Of a stretch of 64,000 nucleotides of DNA, positions 43,197 through 52,000 are shown in pieces. The stretch covers positions 124,001 to 188,000 of the forward strand of contig NZ_JAASAF010000009.1 of NCBI RefSeq assembly GCF_012726195.1. The letters run 5' to 3'. The position numbers and the translations under genes are program-made. This DNA is from Rhodococcus sp. HNM0563. GTDB taxonomy: Bacteria > Actinomycetota > Actinomycetes > Mycobacteriales > Mycobacteriaceae. Under the pieces are notes generated by a model that saw only the letters and a list, made by a program, of their open reading frames with translations, had not been told where the DNA came from and did no database searches. The first letter of the stretch is position 1. Each line of letters opens with the position of its first letter.

Positions 43197-44812
43197 AGTT
43201 GCGACCGCACCGCGGCGTGAAGATCGCGCAATCCGGCGCGGTCGGTCGTGACTTCGATGACCCGGATGCCACCGGCGGGCGGGCTGACGTGGGTGAGCGC
43301 AATCGCGAGTCCGTGAAGATCGACCCGGCTGTGCGGAACGCGATACGCCGCGCAGAGCGCTGCCAGATCCATTCCGTGAGGAGTCCCGAATACACGCTCG
43401 AAGACACCCGCGTACTGGGGATCCCCCTGCTCGAGGAGTTCGAAGATGCCACCGCCGTCGTCGTTGGCCACGACGATCGTCAGGTCGCGAGGTCGAGGTT
43501 CCGGTGTACCGACCAGCAGACCTGAAGCGTCGTGCAGGAAGGTGAGGTCGCCCATCAACGCGATGGTTCGTCCCTCGTCGTAGGCGAGGGCTGCGCCTAC
43601 CGCTGTCGACACCGTCCCGTCGATGCCTGCGACTCCGCGGTTGGACAGCACCTTCACGCCCGGTTTCGGATAGCTCACGAGTGCCGCATCGCGCACCGGG
43701 TTGGAGGCCCCGAACAACAACTGGTCACCCTCCCGCAGCGAATCGGTCACCACCGCCGCGACATGCAGACCGGTGGCCTCCGGGTGGGCGTCGAGTTGGG
43801 TCCGCACCGCCTTGTCGGTGTCTGCGGACAATTGACGGCATCGCTCCAGCCACGCGTCGTCCGGCGAACCCGAGATCACTGCGCGGGTTCCCGTCGCGAG
43901 GACGTTCCCGGAGACGTCGGGCCAGCGTGGGCCTGTCGTCAGGGCGTAGACGGCCACGTTCGGGTCGGCGAGCAGACGCGACACCGGCCGATGCAGGGTG
44001 GGCCTACCCGTGATGATGGCCTGCTTCGGCGCGATCTGGGTGAGGGCAAGGGGATGAAGGGGAAGCCCGTGCAACGGTGCGGTGGGCTCGGCGACAGTCG
44101 GGAGCCCTGCAAGTTCGGGCCGGAACGCCGAGCCGTGCCCCGACACCACGACGGTGTCGGCCGTGATGTCGATCTCCACCGGCACATCGAGGGTTGCGTG
44201 CACCGTCGTGGTCCAGGCCTGGCCGTCGGGCCGTCCCTCGGGCACGGCACCTTGTGGGCCCGCATCCGGTACCAGCGGTTCGCGCAGCGGGATATCGAAG
44301 TGCACGGGACCTGCGTTGCCGGACCTGGTTCCGCGAGCGGCGGCAAGGACACGGCTCACCGCCGAACGCCATTGGCTGTTCTGGCCGATTCCCTCTGCGA
44401 GTCCGAGGCTGATGGTGGCGCGGACCTGGCTACCGAACAATCCGAGCTGCTCGACGGTCTGATTCGCACCCGACCCGAGCATCTCGTAAGGCCGGTTGGC
44501 CGAGAGCACCACCAGCGGGATGCGCGCGTAGTTCGCCTCGAGGACCGCGGGCCCCAGGTTCGCGACGGCGGTGCCGGAAGTCATGACGACGGGCACCGGC
44601 CGTCCGGACGCGAGCGACAGACCGAGCGCAAGAAAACCCGCGGTCCGCTCGTCGATGCGCATGTGCAATCGCAGGCGGCCCGCGTTGTCGGCGGCCTGGA
44701 GAGCGAACGCGAGCGGCGCGTTGCGAGAACCGGGGCACAACACGACGTCCCGGACACCGCCCCGAGCAAGTTCGTCGACGACAGCGGTGGCCTGGGCGGT
44801 GGACGGGTTCAC
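43193..44812 (-). CDS. menD: 2-succinyl-5-enolpyruvyl-6-hydroxy-3-cyclohexene-1-carboxylate synthase
   Basis: 539 residues from the GTG at 44812 ([37 protein letters not shown]), which aligns with the mycobacterial start; the frame is open upstream to 44854. Thiamine-diphosphate enzyme: [30 protein letters not shown] and [16 protein letters not shown] mark the pyrimidine domain. [13 protein letters not shown] and [14 protein letters not shown] form the ThDP/Mg motif. It couples 2-oxoglutarate with isochorismate, the first committed menaquinone step. No menF is in the window. Confidence 0.97.
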   Translation of the reverse strand: MNPSTAQATAVVDELARGGVRDVVLCPGSRNAPLAFALQAADNAGRLRLHMRIDERTAGFLALGLSLASGRPVPVVMTSGTAVANLGPAVLEANYARIPLVVLSANRPYEMLGSGANQTVEQLGLFGSQVRATISLGLAEGIGQNSQWRSAVSRVLAAARGTRSGNAGPVHFDIPLREPLVPDAGPQGAVPEGRPDGQAWTTTVHATLDVPVEIDITADTVVVSGHGSAFRPELAGLPTVAEPTAPLHGLPLHPLALTQIAPKQAIITGRPTLHRPVSRLLADPNVAVYALTTGPRWPDVSGNVLATGTRAVISGSPDDAWLERCRQLSADTDKAVRTQLDAHPEATGLHVAAVVTDSLREGDQLLFGASNPVRDAALVSYPKPGVKVLSNRGVAGIDGTVSTAVGAALAYDEGRTIALMGDLTFLHDASGLLVGTPEPRPRDLTIVVANDDGGGIFELLEQGDPQYAGVFERVFGTPHGMDLAALCAAYRVPHSRVDLHGLAIALTHVSPPAGGIRVIEVTTDRAGLRDLHAAVRSQL

Positions 44813-44904
44813 GACGACCAGGGTAGTGCGGGCCCGCCGAGCACCCGGTCGCAACCCGAGCCGGGCCCCGCAGGGGCATCCCGAGTCATCCGGCCGACAA
44901 TGGT

Positions 44905-45498
44905 GTGATGCGCACCGTCTTCGACCCCTCCGACCTCAGTGCCGGACGGTTCTACCGCCTGCTCACCGCCACAATCGTGCCCCGCCCGATCGCATGGGTG
45001 TCGACGGCGTCCGCGGACGGCGTCGCGAACGTGGCCCCGTACAGCTTCTTCACCGTGACGAGTACCTCCCCTCCTGTCGTTCAGTTCACGTCGGTGGGAA
45101 GGAAGGACAGTTTGCGGAACATCGAGGAGACGGGCGAGTTCGTCATCAACGTCGCGTCGGTGCCGCTGATGGACCAGGTGAACGCATCGTCTGCACCGTT
45201 TGCGCATGACGTCGACGAGTTCGCGGCGGTCGGTCTCGACGCGGAGCCGAGCGAACGGGTACGCCCGCCACGGGTCGCGCAGTCGCCCGCCTCGATCGAA
45301 TGCACGCTGCATCGGGTGATCGAGGTCGGCGACTCGTTCGTCGTCATGGGCGACGTTGTCGCGATGACCGTGCGCCAGGACGTGCTCGCCGATGACGATG
45401 CGCCGGACTTCGCGCTGCTGGCGCCTGCGAGTCGGCTCGGACGGATCGAGTGGGGGCTCACGCCGGCCGTTCGGAGCATCGACCGACCGACGAGTTGA
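44905..45498 (+). CDS. Flavin reductase-like FMN-binding protein
   Basis: 197 residues. [69 protein letters not shown] is typical of the flavin-reductase-like split-barrel family (PF01613). [24 protein letters not shown] is the later conserved strand. Many members bind FMN and reduce flavin or act on small molecules; the substrate is unknown. Divergent from menD with 92 bp between. In M. tuberculosis I recall bpoC (a candidate menH) next to menD; here this gene takes that side. Confidence 0.85.
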   Translation: MMRTVFDPSDLSAGRFYRLLTATIVPRPIAWVSTASADGVANVAPYSFFTVTSTSPPVVQFTSVGRKDSLRNIEETGEFVINVASVPLMDQVNASSAPFAHDVDEFAAVGLDAEPSERVRPPRVAQSPASIECTLHRVIEVGDSFVVMGDVVAMTVRQDVLADDDAPDFALLAPASRLGRIEWGLTPAVRSIDRPTS

Positions 45499-45556
45499 CT
45501 CGCCGAGCCCTCAGGAATTTCCGCGGGTGCTGACCTACTGACGGCACACTCTCGAT

Positions 45557-46648
45557 ATGGATGAACAGCTGAGGCTCGGCGCCAGCGCGATATTCCTCGG
45601 CTTCGTAGCGGGCACAGTCATGCTCGTGCCTTTCGTTGCAGCGAGTTACCGTCGGCACGGCTCCTTCCCGATCGGCCGGGCCCTCACCTGGGCCGCCGCC
45701 CTGACCTACGGCTGGGGAATCTGGACCTACACTCTGCTGCCGCTGCCCGACCCCGCGACGCTTCAGTGCGCGGACGTCAACACAGATCTGTTCGCGTTCA
45801 CCCGTGATATCGACAATGCATGGTCGGACGCCGCAGGAGGGCCCGTCGCACTACTGGCAGACACCGCGTTCATGCAGCTGGCTCTCAACGTCCTGTTGTT
45901 CGTCCCCCTCGGCTTCTTCTTGCGCACGCTCGGCGGACGTGGAGTGGTCACCGCGGGTGCTGTAGGGCTCGGCCTGTCGGCGTTCATCGAATTCACCCAA
46001 CTGACCGGCGTGTGGGGCCTTTATCCGTGCGCCTACCGTGTCTTCGACGTCGACGACCTGCTCACCAACACCGTCGGCGCAATCGCGGGCTCGATGGTGG
46101 CACTGCTGGTACCTCGCAGGCTCCGCGGTGCGCCCGAAAACGATGCACCCGGACTACCGCGGCCGGTGACCAAACCGCGGCGTCTGCTCGCAATGGTGTG
46201 CGACCTGGTCGGTTACTGGGTGGTGACTGCCGTCCTGGGGACTGCAGTCCAGGCCTACATCCTCTACGTGGCCCAAGACCGCGCGACGGTCGTCGAGGGG
46301 CGGGTCGCCGAGGTGCTTTCGACCGCGGTGTCGATCACCATGTGGTTTGTCCTGACGATGCTCACCGGTCGGACACTCGGCGATCATGCGGTACGGCTCC
46401 GCTACACGGGTGGTTCGCTTCCGACTGCGCTGACACGCCTCGCTCGTTTCGCAGGCGGAATCGGCGGATACGGGATACTCGCGATACTCCCCGGTTCCTA
46501 CAGTGGCCTCGCTCCGGTCTTCGCGTTCGTGGCTCTGGTGACCGCGCTGAGCACACGGAACGGACGTGGTCTTCCGGGTGTCCTTGCGCGCCAGGACTTG
46601 TCCGACAGCCGAACCCGAAGCCCCGATGTGCGCGTGGCCGACAGATGA
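45557..46648 (+). CDS. VanZ-RDD fusion membrane protein
   Basis: 363 residues. N-terminal half: VanZ-like domain with about five membrane segments, including WGIWTYTLLPLPDP and LALNVLLFVPLGFFLRTLGGRGVV plus SAFIEFTQLTGVWGLYPCAYRVFDVDDLLTNTVGAIAG. After a short linker (about 180-210) the C-terminal half is an RDD-type domain with RLLAMVCDLVGYWVVTAVL and GRTLGDHAVRLRYTGG. VanZ-like proteins have been linked to envelope antibiotic resistance; the role here is unknown. It ends 4 bp from a tnpB relic. Confidence 0.8.
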   Translation: MDEQLRLGASAIFLGFVAGTVMLVPFVAASYRRHGSFPIGRALTWAAALTYGWGIWTYTLLPLPDPATLQCADVNTDLFAFTRDIDNAWSDAAGGPVALLADTAFMQLALNVLLFVPLGFFLRTLGGRGVVTAGAVGLGLSAFIEFTQLTGVWGLYPCAYRVFDVDDLLTNTVGAIAGSMVALLVPRRLRGAPENDAPGLPRPVTKPRRLLAMVCDLVGYWVVTAVLGTAVQAYILYVAQDRATVVEGRVAEVLSTAVSITMWFVLTMLTGRTLGDHAVRLRYTGGSLPTALTRLARFAGGIGGYGILAILPGSYSGLAPVFAFVALVTALSTRNGRGLPGVLARQDLSDSRTRSPDVRVADR

Positions 46649-46652
46649 CGAT

Positions 46653-46861
46653 CTTGACGTCCTCCCGGGCGTGAACGACCGGGATTCCTACCGCAGCGCC
46701 ACACGCCACCTCGGAAAGCCACACCCGCTGCGGAGTCTTCGTCGCCTCGGTGACCACCCGTTTCTGCACGGCGGTGTCCGAGACCCTCACTCCCGCTGCG
46801 TACGCGTCCTGCCGGGCGCGCAGTGCATCGTTGAACACCACCCGCGGTATCTGAGTTGCAC
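46653..46861 (-). pseudogene. tnpB relic (IS200/IS605-type) with two internal deletions
   Basis: Minus-strand translation gives RVVFNDALRARQDAYAAG then VRVSDTAVQKRVVTEATK and TPQRVWLSEV. I recognise this as the N-terminal helical region of actinobacterial TnpB, the RNA-guided nuclease of IS200/IS605 elements. It is joined directly to ACGAAVGIPVVHAREDVK, which resembles the extreme C-terminus. Upstream GTG-CAA-CTC-AGA-TAC-CGC would encode MQLRYR, the usual TnpB start, but in a different frame, so a second deletion removed the segment between. The RuvC catalytic domain is entirely missing. Confidence 0.75.
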
Positions 46862-46933
46862 GCCCGCACCGTACAAGCGACCACCGACACACACTGTTCG
46901 AGGGATCGGCTATCCCGGCCGTGAACGACCGGG
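46653..46933 (-). mobile_element. Deleted IS200/IS605-type element remnant with hairpin ends
   Basis: The relic is bounded by two nearly identical 21-bp sequences in direct orientation, 46663-46683 and 46913-46933, which differ at one base. Both share CGTGAACGACCGGG, and each can fold into a small hairpin (CCCGG ... CCGGG). The one at the 46.66-kb end is followed, on the minus strand, by GAGGACGTCAAG, the type of sequence that ends the omega-RNA scaffold at a TnpB element's right end. It probably has no activity. The 417-bp gap from 46649 to 47065 holds this relic, a direct repeat and a terminator. Confidence 0.6.
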
Positions 46934-46953
46934 CTTGCGCCGAAGATAGTGCG

Positions 46954-46986
46954 GTCAGGTTGCACTGGCATCGTCAGGTTGCACTG
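46954..46986. repeat. 14-bp direct repeat GTCAGGTTGCACTG
   Basis: Exact copies at 46954-46967 and 46973-46986, offset 19 bp. They lie between the tnpB relic and the terminator of the next gene. They could be a scar of the insertion or a binding site. Confidence 0.6.
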
Positions 46987-47011
46987 AAACAGCCGGACGA
47001 AGCCCGGAAGA

Positions 47012-47051
47012 CGACGGTGCCGCCGCAGCCGAAGCCGCAGCGGCACCGTCG
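47012..47051 (-). terminator. Terminator hairpin downstream of the 47.1-kb hypothetical gene
   Basis: CGACGGTGCCG (47012-47022) pairs with CGGCACCGTCG (47041-47051), with further pairing inside the GC-rich loop. It lies 14 bp after the minus-strand gene's stop. Confidence 0.7.
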
Positions 47052-47065
47052 ACGAAAGTCCAGGC

Positions 47066-47506
47066 CTACGCAGCGTGCTTCTGGATGAGGTCACCCAGAC
47101 GCGGCAGAGCCTCGACGACGTGCTTCTGCGCCGAACCGCGGAGCGAGTCGTAGACCTTCTTGACGGCGGCCTTGTCGCTACCCGCGATCTTGTCGTCGGT
47201 CACGCCCAGCAGCGCGTTTGCGACCTCGTCACCGCGCGCGGTGAGGTAGTCGGCAAACGAACCGTTGCCTGCGAAGTCCGCCCAGAACGGCTGGAGCCGC
47301 TCGACGAAGTCGGGCAGGAGACCTTCGACGGCACCCGGCACGATCGACGGACCGACCTTCTTCACCGCGGCGTATCCACCCTTGAGTGCGAGGCCCGACG
47401 CGCCCTTCTTGTCCGACACCTCAGCGTCGATGAGTGCGAGGACGTCGCTCTGGACCGCCGGGAGTTTATCGGCGCCGAGCAGGGCATCACCGAGAGCTGC
47501 AACCAC
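47066..47506 (-). CDS. Conserved hypothetical protein (DUF6918-like)
   Basis: 146 residues from the GTG at 47506, chosen because GGAGG lies 7 bases upstream; the ATG at 47512 has the same GGAGG only 1 base away, too close to use. The sequence (AALGDALLGADKLPAVQSDVLALIDAEVSDKKGASGLALKGGYAAVKKVGPSIVPGAVEG) is predicted all-helical with no signal or membrane segment. I recall similar proteins in Rhodococcus and mycobacteria without a known function; the DUF6918 assignment is from memory. Its promoter region overlaps the 3' end of menC. Confidence 0.65.
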   Translation of the reverse strand: MVAALGDALLGADKLPAVQSDVLALIDAEVSDKKGASGLALKGGYAAVKKVGPSIVPGAVEGLLPDFVERLQPFWADFAGNGSFADYLTARGDEVANALLGVTDDKIAGSDKAAVKKVYDSLRGSAQKHVVEALPRLGDLIQKHAA

Positions 47507-47589
47507 TTCCATGCCTCCGTTTTGTGAAGAATGTGACTGTTGGGACGCCCGAACGATATACGACGACGCACACCGCGCATATTCCGCAG

Positions 47590-48597
47590 TCACTCGAGCA
47601 GGGCGTGGCATCTGCGCACTCGATCGAGCCACCATCGCTCCCGCTCCGCATCGACGCGCACGGCGTCGAGTCCGGACCGGCTCGGCGCAACCCTACCGAC
47701 CGGCAGTGTGCCGTTCGACATGGCGCGGGGAGTCGCCACGTCCGCCGTGAAGAAGCCGCCGGTACCGAGGCCGCACGCGAACGGGAGGTCCGGCAGTGCC
47801 GCGGCTGCCGCGAGTCCGGCTCCCATTCCTACGGCCGAGTCGAGGGCGCTCGATACGACGATCGGCACTCCGCAGTCGGCGAGCTCACCGGCCAGTTCCA
47901 GCACCCGGCGGATGCCGCCGAGCGGAGCAACCTTGACGATCGCGACGTCCGCACCACCTGCCCGAACCACACGCATGGGGTCGTCGGCCCGCCGAATGCT
48001 CTCGTCGGCCGCGATCCGGATCCCCCCCGGAATGCTGCGCTCCAACCTGAGACGGAGTTCGACGAGTTCAGGCACCGTCGCGCAGGGTTGTTCTGCGTAT
48101 TCGAGAGGGACCTGGGCAGCCATCTGGGTCAAGGCCGTCACTGCGTCGTCGACACTCCACCCGCCGTTCGCGTCGACCCGCACGTGGGGAACCAATTCGC
48201 GCACAGCACGGACCCGGGCGAGATCCTGTGCGAGATCCTGGCCGCGTTCGGCAACCTTCACCTTCGCCGTACGCGCACCGGGAAACCTCGCCAATATGCC
48301 GGGGACCTGCTCGGGATCGACGGCAGGCACCGTGGCGTTGACGGGAACGTGTGCTCGCAGGGGCGCGGGGTCGTCGAGCCATGCCGATTCGAGCGCGGAA
48401 CGGAGCCATTCGGCGGACTCGACATCGTCGTACTCGGGGAACGGTCCGAATTCTCCCCACCCTGCCGGGCCCTCGAGGAGGACGACCTCCCGCGCGGTGA
48501 TGCCCCGGAACCGAACCCGCATCGGGAGCGACACGACCACCGCGGCGGCCAGCACCTCATCCAGTGGTGGGATCGCCTCGGTCCCGGACGGTGTCAC
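47590..48597 (-). CDS. menC: o-Succinylbenzoate synthase
   Basis: 335 residues from the GTG at 48597, which overlaps the stop of the thioesterase gene (GTGA). Enolase superfamily: PMRVRFRGITAREVVLLEGPAGWGEFGPFPEY (N-terminal capping domain). The TAKVKV lysine motif, RVDANGGW (metal Asp), EYAEQPC (Glu), ADESI (Asp) and IVKVAPLGG (second Lys) are all intact. It dehydrates SHCHC to o-succinylbenzoate, the third menaquinone step. Confidence 0.96.
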   Translation of the reverse strand: MTPSGTEAIPPLDEVLAAAVVVSLPMRVRFRGITAREVVLLEGPAGWGEFGPFPEYDDVESAEWLRSALESAWLDDPAPLRAHVPVNATVPAVDPEQVPGILARFPGARTAKVKVAERGQDLAQDLARVRAVRELVPHVRVDANGGWSVDDAVTALTQMAAQVPLEYAEQPCATVPELVELRLRLERSIPGGIRIAADESIRRADDPMRVVRAGGADVAIVKVAPLGGIRRVLELAGELADCGVPIVVSSALDSAVGMGAGLAAAAALPDLPFACGLGTGGFFTADVATPRAMSNGTLPVGRVAPSRSGLDAVRVDAERERWWLDRVRRCHALLE

Positions 48598-49232
48598 GGC
48601 TGTCCCGGAAGCAATTCGATCATCAGCGCCTCGGAGTCGGCGAGCACAGTGCCGTCCAGGTTGCGGAGCTCGGCGCTGCAGAACGCCTTTCGTCCGTCGA
48701 CGCTGTCCACGCGACCCTCGACCACGAGTTCGTCCCACAACGGCGTGATCTTTCGGTAGTTGACATGGAGATAACCGGTGCGGGCGATGGGTCGCCCGGA
48801 TGCGTGGATCACCATCCCGAACAGGTCGTCGAAGAGCAACGGGATGGTGCCGCCGTGCACAGCGCCGTTACCCCCGAGGTGGTAGCGGCGGAAGTGGCCT
48901 CGTTCGCGTACACCGCCGGCATCGAACTGCTCGATCGTCCACGGCGGGAGCAGCAGACTGCCGCGTCCCGGGAGATCGACGTTGAATCCGGCCGGAGACC
49001 TTCCTTCCCGGACCTGGTAGGACTCGAGCAGATCCCCGAGAGCCTCCGCTTGCGCGATGGCCTGGTCCACGACGTCATCGGGTGCGTGTGTGGAAACCGC
49101 GAGGTCCTGCAACCGGCGGAACGCGTCGACGAAGCGACCGAAGTTCGGTCCCGCTTTCACCGGTTCGTAGACGGGGAAGCCGCCGTGATGCTCGTATGCG
49201 TCGTCGCCGCCTCGAGTGTTCTGCTCGCTCAT
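48594..49232 (-). CDS. PaaI family thioesterase, DHNA-CoA thioesterase candidate
   Basis: 212 residues. An N-terminal helical extension of about 95 residues precedes the hotdog domain. The active-site region is GGNGAVHGGTIPLLFDDLFGMVIHASG (about residues 119-145), with HGG and the FDD acidic residue; later RTGYLHVNYRKITPLWDELVVEG. Its stop overlaps menC, and it is divergent from menB by 62 bp. MenB makes 1,4-dihydroxy-2-naphthoyl-CoA, which needs a thioesterase, so the location makes this a candidate for that step. This is an inference from context. Confidence 0.8.
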   Translation of the reverse strand: MSEQNTRGGDDAYEHHGGFPVYEPVKAGPNFGRFVDAFRRLQDLAVSTHAPDDVVDQAIAQAEALGDLLESYQVREGRSPAGFNVDLPGRGSLLLPPWTIEQFDAGGVRERGHFRRYHLGGNGAVHGGTIPLLFDDLFGMVIHASGRPIARTGYLHVNYRKITPLWDELVVEGRVDSVDGRKAFCSAELRNLDGTVLADSEALMIELLPGQP

Positions 49233-49294
49233 GATCCTGCACGTTATCCGCCCGACGCGCGCACATCGGCACTACCCGGCCTTAAAGTGACGAC

Positions 49295-50188
49295 GTGACC
49301 TTCAATCCTGAACTGTGGCGCCCCGTTGCGGGGTTCGAGAACCTCACCGACATCACCTATCACCGTCATGTCACGCAGGGCACCGTCCGTGTCGCGTTCG
49401 ATCGGCCCGAGGTGCGCAACGCATTCCGCCCGCACACCGTCGACGAGCTGTATACCGTGCTCGACCACGCACGGACGACCTCCGATGTGGGGGTGGTACT
49501 CCTGACCGGCAACGGCCCGAGCAGCAAGGACGGCGGCTGGGCGTTCTGCTCGGGCGGCGACCAGCGCATTCGCGGACGCAGCGGCTACCAGTACGCCAGC
49601 GGGGAGACCGCCGAGACAGTCGACAAGGCTCGCGCGGGTCGCCTGCACATCCTGGAGGTGCAACGGCTGATCCGGTTCATGCCGAAGGTCGTGATCGCGC
49701 TCGTCAACGGCTGGGCCGCGGGCGGCGGGCACAGCCTGCACGTGACATGCGACCTGACTCTCGCGTCGCGGGAGCACGCCCGGTTCAAGCAGACCGACGC
49801 CGACGTGGGCAGCTTCGACGGTGGCTACGGCAGCGCGTACCTCGCGAAGATGGTCGGACAGAAGTTCGCCCGGGAGATCTTCTTCCTCGGCGACACCTAC
49901 ACCGCCGACGATATGCACCACATGGGCGCGGTGAACCGTGTCGTCGCCCACGACGAACTCGAAGATGTCGCGCTCGAGTGGGCCGACAAGATCAACGGCA
50001 AGTCGCCGCAGGCACAGCGGATGCTCAAGTACGCGTTCAATCTGCAGGACGACGGCCTGGTCGGTCAGCAATTGTTCGCCGGTGAAGCAACCCGCCTTGC
50101 GTACATGACCGACGAGGCAGTCGAGGGCCGCGACGCCTTCCTCGAAAAGCGTGACCCCGACTGGTCCCCCTACCCGCGGTATTACTGA
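49295..50188 (+). CDS. menB: 1,4-Dihydroxy-2-naphthoyl-CoA synthase
   Basis: 297 residues with a GTG start. Crotonase fold: RVAFDRPEVRNAFRPHTVDEL, the oxyanion-hole motif CSGGDQRIRGRSGYQY, NGWAAGGGHSLHVTCDLTLAS, and TDADVGSFDGGYGSAYLAKMVG, the MenB-specific segment with the catalytic Asp. C-terminal WSPYPRYY is typical. It closes the second ring of the naphthoquinone from o-succinylbenzoyl-CoA. Confidence 0.97.
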   Translation: MTFNPELWRPVAGFENLTDITYHRHVTQGTVRVAFDRPEVRNAFRPHTVDELYTVLDHARTTSDVGVVLLTGNGPSSKDGGWAFCSGGDQRIRGRSGYQYASGETAETVDKARAGRLHILEVQRLIRFMPKVVIALVNGWAAGGGHSLHVTCDLTLASREHARFKQTDADVGSFDGGYGSAYLAKMVGQKFAREIFFLGDTYTADDMHHMGAVNRVVAHDELEDVALEWADKINGKSPQAQRMLKYAFNLQDDGLVGQQLFAGEATRLAYMTDEAVEGRDAFLEKRDPDWSPYPRYY

Positions 50189-50197
50189 CACGCCGAT

Positions 50198-50220
50198 CGG
50201 GCCGAGGATCACTCGGCCCG
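50198..50220. terminator. Hairpin between convergent menB and the DUF4193 gene
   Basis: CGGGCCGAG (50198-50206), loop GATCA, CTCGGCCCG (50212-50220). A 9-bp perfect stem just after menB; no clear T-run. Confidence 0.55.
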
Positions 50221-50263
50221 GCCGCGGCGTTCAGGGTCCGCGGCATTCAGCGATGCGGGCAGG

Positions 50264-50548
50264 TCAGGCGCAGTCGAGACAGTAGGGATCCTCTGTCGGC
50301 GACGACGCCTTCCGGCTGTGGTGATGAACGAGGAAGCATCGATAGCAGGTGAACTCGTCCTCCTGGATCGGCACGACATTCACGCTGAGTTCCTCGCCCG
50401 ACAGATCCGCTCCGGGCAGATCCGGCGATTCGATGACCTCGGCTTCGTCGGCGTCGGCGAGTCCCGTCTGCTTCAGGTCGAGTTCGTCGATCGCAGTACC
50501 GGTGCCTGCAAGATCGTTGGTGCGTCGGACGTCGTAGTCGGTGCTCAT
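50264..50548 (-). CDS. DUF4193 zinc-ribbon protein
   Basis: 94 residues from the ATG at 50548 (MSTDYDVRRTNDL). The acidic N-terminal part (ADADEAEVIESPDLPGADLSGEELSVNVVPIQEDEF) is followed by TCYRCFLVHHHSRKASS and YCLDCA, giving a CxxC...CxxC zinc ribbon. These small proteins are widespread in actinobacteria and uncharacterised. Convergent with menB. The 255 bp upstream to the divergent DUF418 gene hold the promoters of both. Confidence 0.85.
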   Translation of the reverse strand: MSTDYDVRRTNDLAGTGTAIDELDLKQTGLADADEAEVIESPDLPGADLSGEELSVNVVPIQEDEFTCYRCFLVHHHSRKASSPTEDPYCLDCA

Positions 50549-50803
50549 CGTGGTCTCCTGGTCCGTGCGGGGCATCATGTCCCGTCCCGAGGCCGGGGCG
50601 TCGGTGCGTCGGGGCACCTCGGCGGTAGTTATGTCCAGGAGTATGCGGCTTCAAACATCCCGATATCAGACGTCGACCACATTTCGGCGTGATACTCATC
50701 ACGGCCATCGCGTTGACGCTCCCCGGATCCTCCGATGTGATGACCCGACGGTCGTCCCTTCTCCCGACGCCCTGACTGCCGGCGGTGCAGCAGAGTCGAG
50801 GGC

Positions 50804-52000
50804 ATGACCACCGTCGGCTCCACCATGCCCCGCACCCGGATCGCCGCGCTCGATGTCGCCCGGGGGGTCGCGATCCTGGGCACGCTGGGGACCAATATCT
50901 GGATCTTCACCGACCCTGCCGGGATCGTCGGCTATATCGAGACCGCAGGATCGGATCCGTGGCCGCAGCGCATCCTGATGCAGCTCGCACAGGGCAAATT
51001 TCTCGGCCTTCTCACCTTGATGTTCGGGATAGGGCTCGCGATCCAAGCGGCGTCGGCCCGCCGTGGGGGACGCGCGTGGCCGGGGAACTACCGGACACGT
51101 GCGTTCCTGCTGTTCATCGACGGGCTCGTGCACTACTTCCTGGTCGCAGAGTTCGATGTTCTGATGGGCTATGCGGCGGTATCCATGCTCCTGTGCGGCG
51201 TGGTCGTGTCCTCGCGCCGCACACGTATGTGGATTGTCGGCACCGCCGCCATCGTGCACATGCTGTTCGTGACCGCCCTCGTGATCGCGCTCGCCGCGAC
51301 CCCCGCTTCGGGGGACTCCTCGAGCGAGCCGACGGATGTATTCGCGACGGGCAACTGGTGGGACCTGGTGGTGTTCCGCGCCGAAAACTTCCTCGCCTTC
51401 CGCTCCGAAGTGATCTTCCTGGTGCCATTAACGATCGCGATGTTCCTCGTCGGCGCCGCGCTGTTCGACGCAGGCATCTTCGACGAGCGAGGTGTTCGAC
51501 TGCGCCGTCGGCTGTTGTTGATCGGCGCTGTCGCGGCACCCGTCGATATCGCAGTGGGCCTGTTCGGTGGCCCCGCGGGTACGTTCGCGGCGCGGTACGC
51601 GATCGCGCCGTTCGTGGCGGCGGGACTTCTGGCGCTGATCGCGCAGTGGTACTCGACTCGCGAGCAGGTCGGCACCGTCGGCGGGTGGATGCAAGGCATC
51701 GGTCGCACTGCGCTGAGCTGCTACATCCTGCAGAACATCATCGCATCTGCGATCTGCTACGGATGGGGGCTCGGCCTCGCCGCCAAGATCGACCCCACGT
51801 ACCGAACGCAGTTCACCGTCGCCGTATACATCGCCGTGTGTGCGATCCTCGTCGTCGCGTCCCGGCTGTGGCTACGTCACTTCCGGCAGGGTCCGGTGGA
51901 GTGGCTGTGGAAAGCATCGTTCGAACTGCTCACCCGCGGCAGTTCCGACCGGGCGAAGACGGATCTGCAGAGCGTCGGGTCGGGCACACTCGAAACATGA
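50804..52000 (+). CDS. DUF418 membrane protein
   Basis: 398 residues with about nine membrane segments. N-terminal RIAALDVARGVAILGTLGTNIWIF is the DUF418/YeiB motif (LDxxRGxAxLGI). Further on, KFLGLLTLMFGIGLAIQ and RAFLLFIDGLVHYFLVAEFDVLMGYA. The C-terminal half has GGWMQGIGRTALSCYILQNI (DUF418 signature) and PVEWLWK. It is thought to be related to acyltransferase-3 transporters; function unknown. It overlaps the next gene by ATGA. Confidence 0.85.
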   Translation: MTTVGSTMPRTRIAALDVARGVAILGTLGTNIWIFTDPAGIVGYIETAGSDPWPQRILMQLAQGKFLGLLTLMFGIGLAIQAASARRGGRAWPGNYRTRAFLLFIDGLVHYFLVAEFDVLMGYAAVSMLLCGVVVSSRRTRMWIVGTAAIVHMLFVTALVIALAATPASGDSSSEPTDVFATGNWWDLVVFRAENFLAFRSEVIFLVPLTIAMFLVGAALFDAGIFDERGVRLRRRLLLIGAVAAPVDIAVGLFGGPAGTFAARYAIAPFVAAGLLALIAQWYSTREQVGTVGGWMQGIGRTALSCYILQNIIASAICYGWGLGLAAKIDPTYRTQFTVAVYIAVCAILVVASRLWLRHFRQGPVEWLWKASFELLTRGSSDRAKTDLQSVGSGTLET

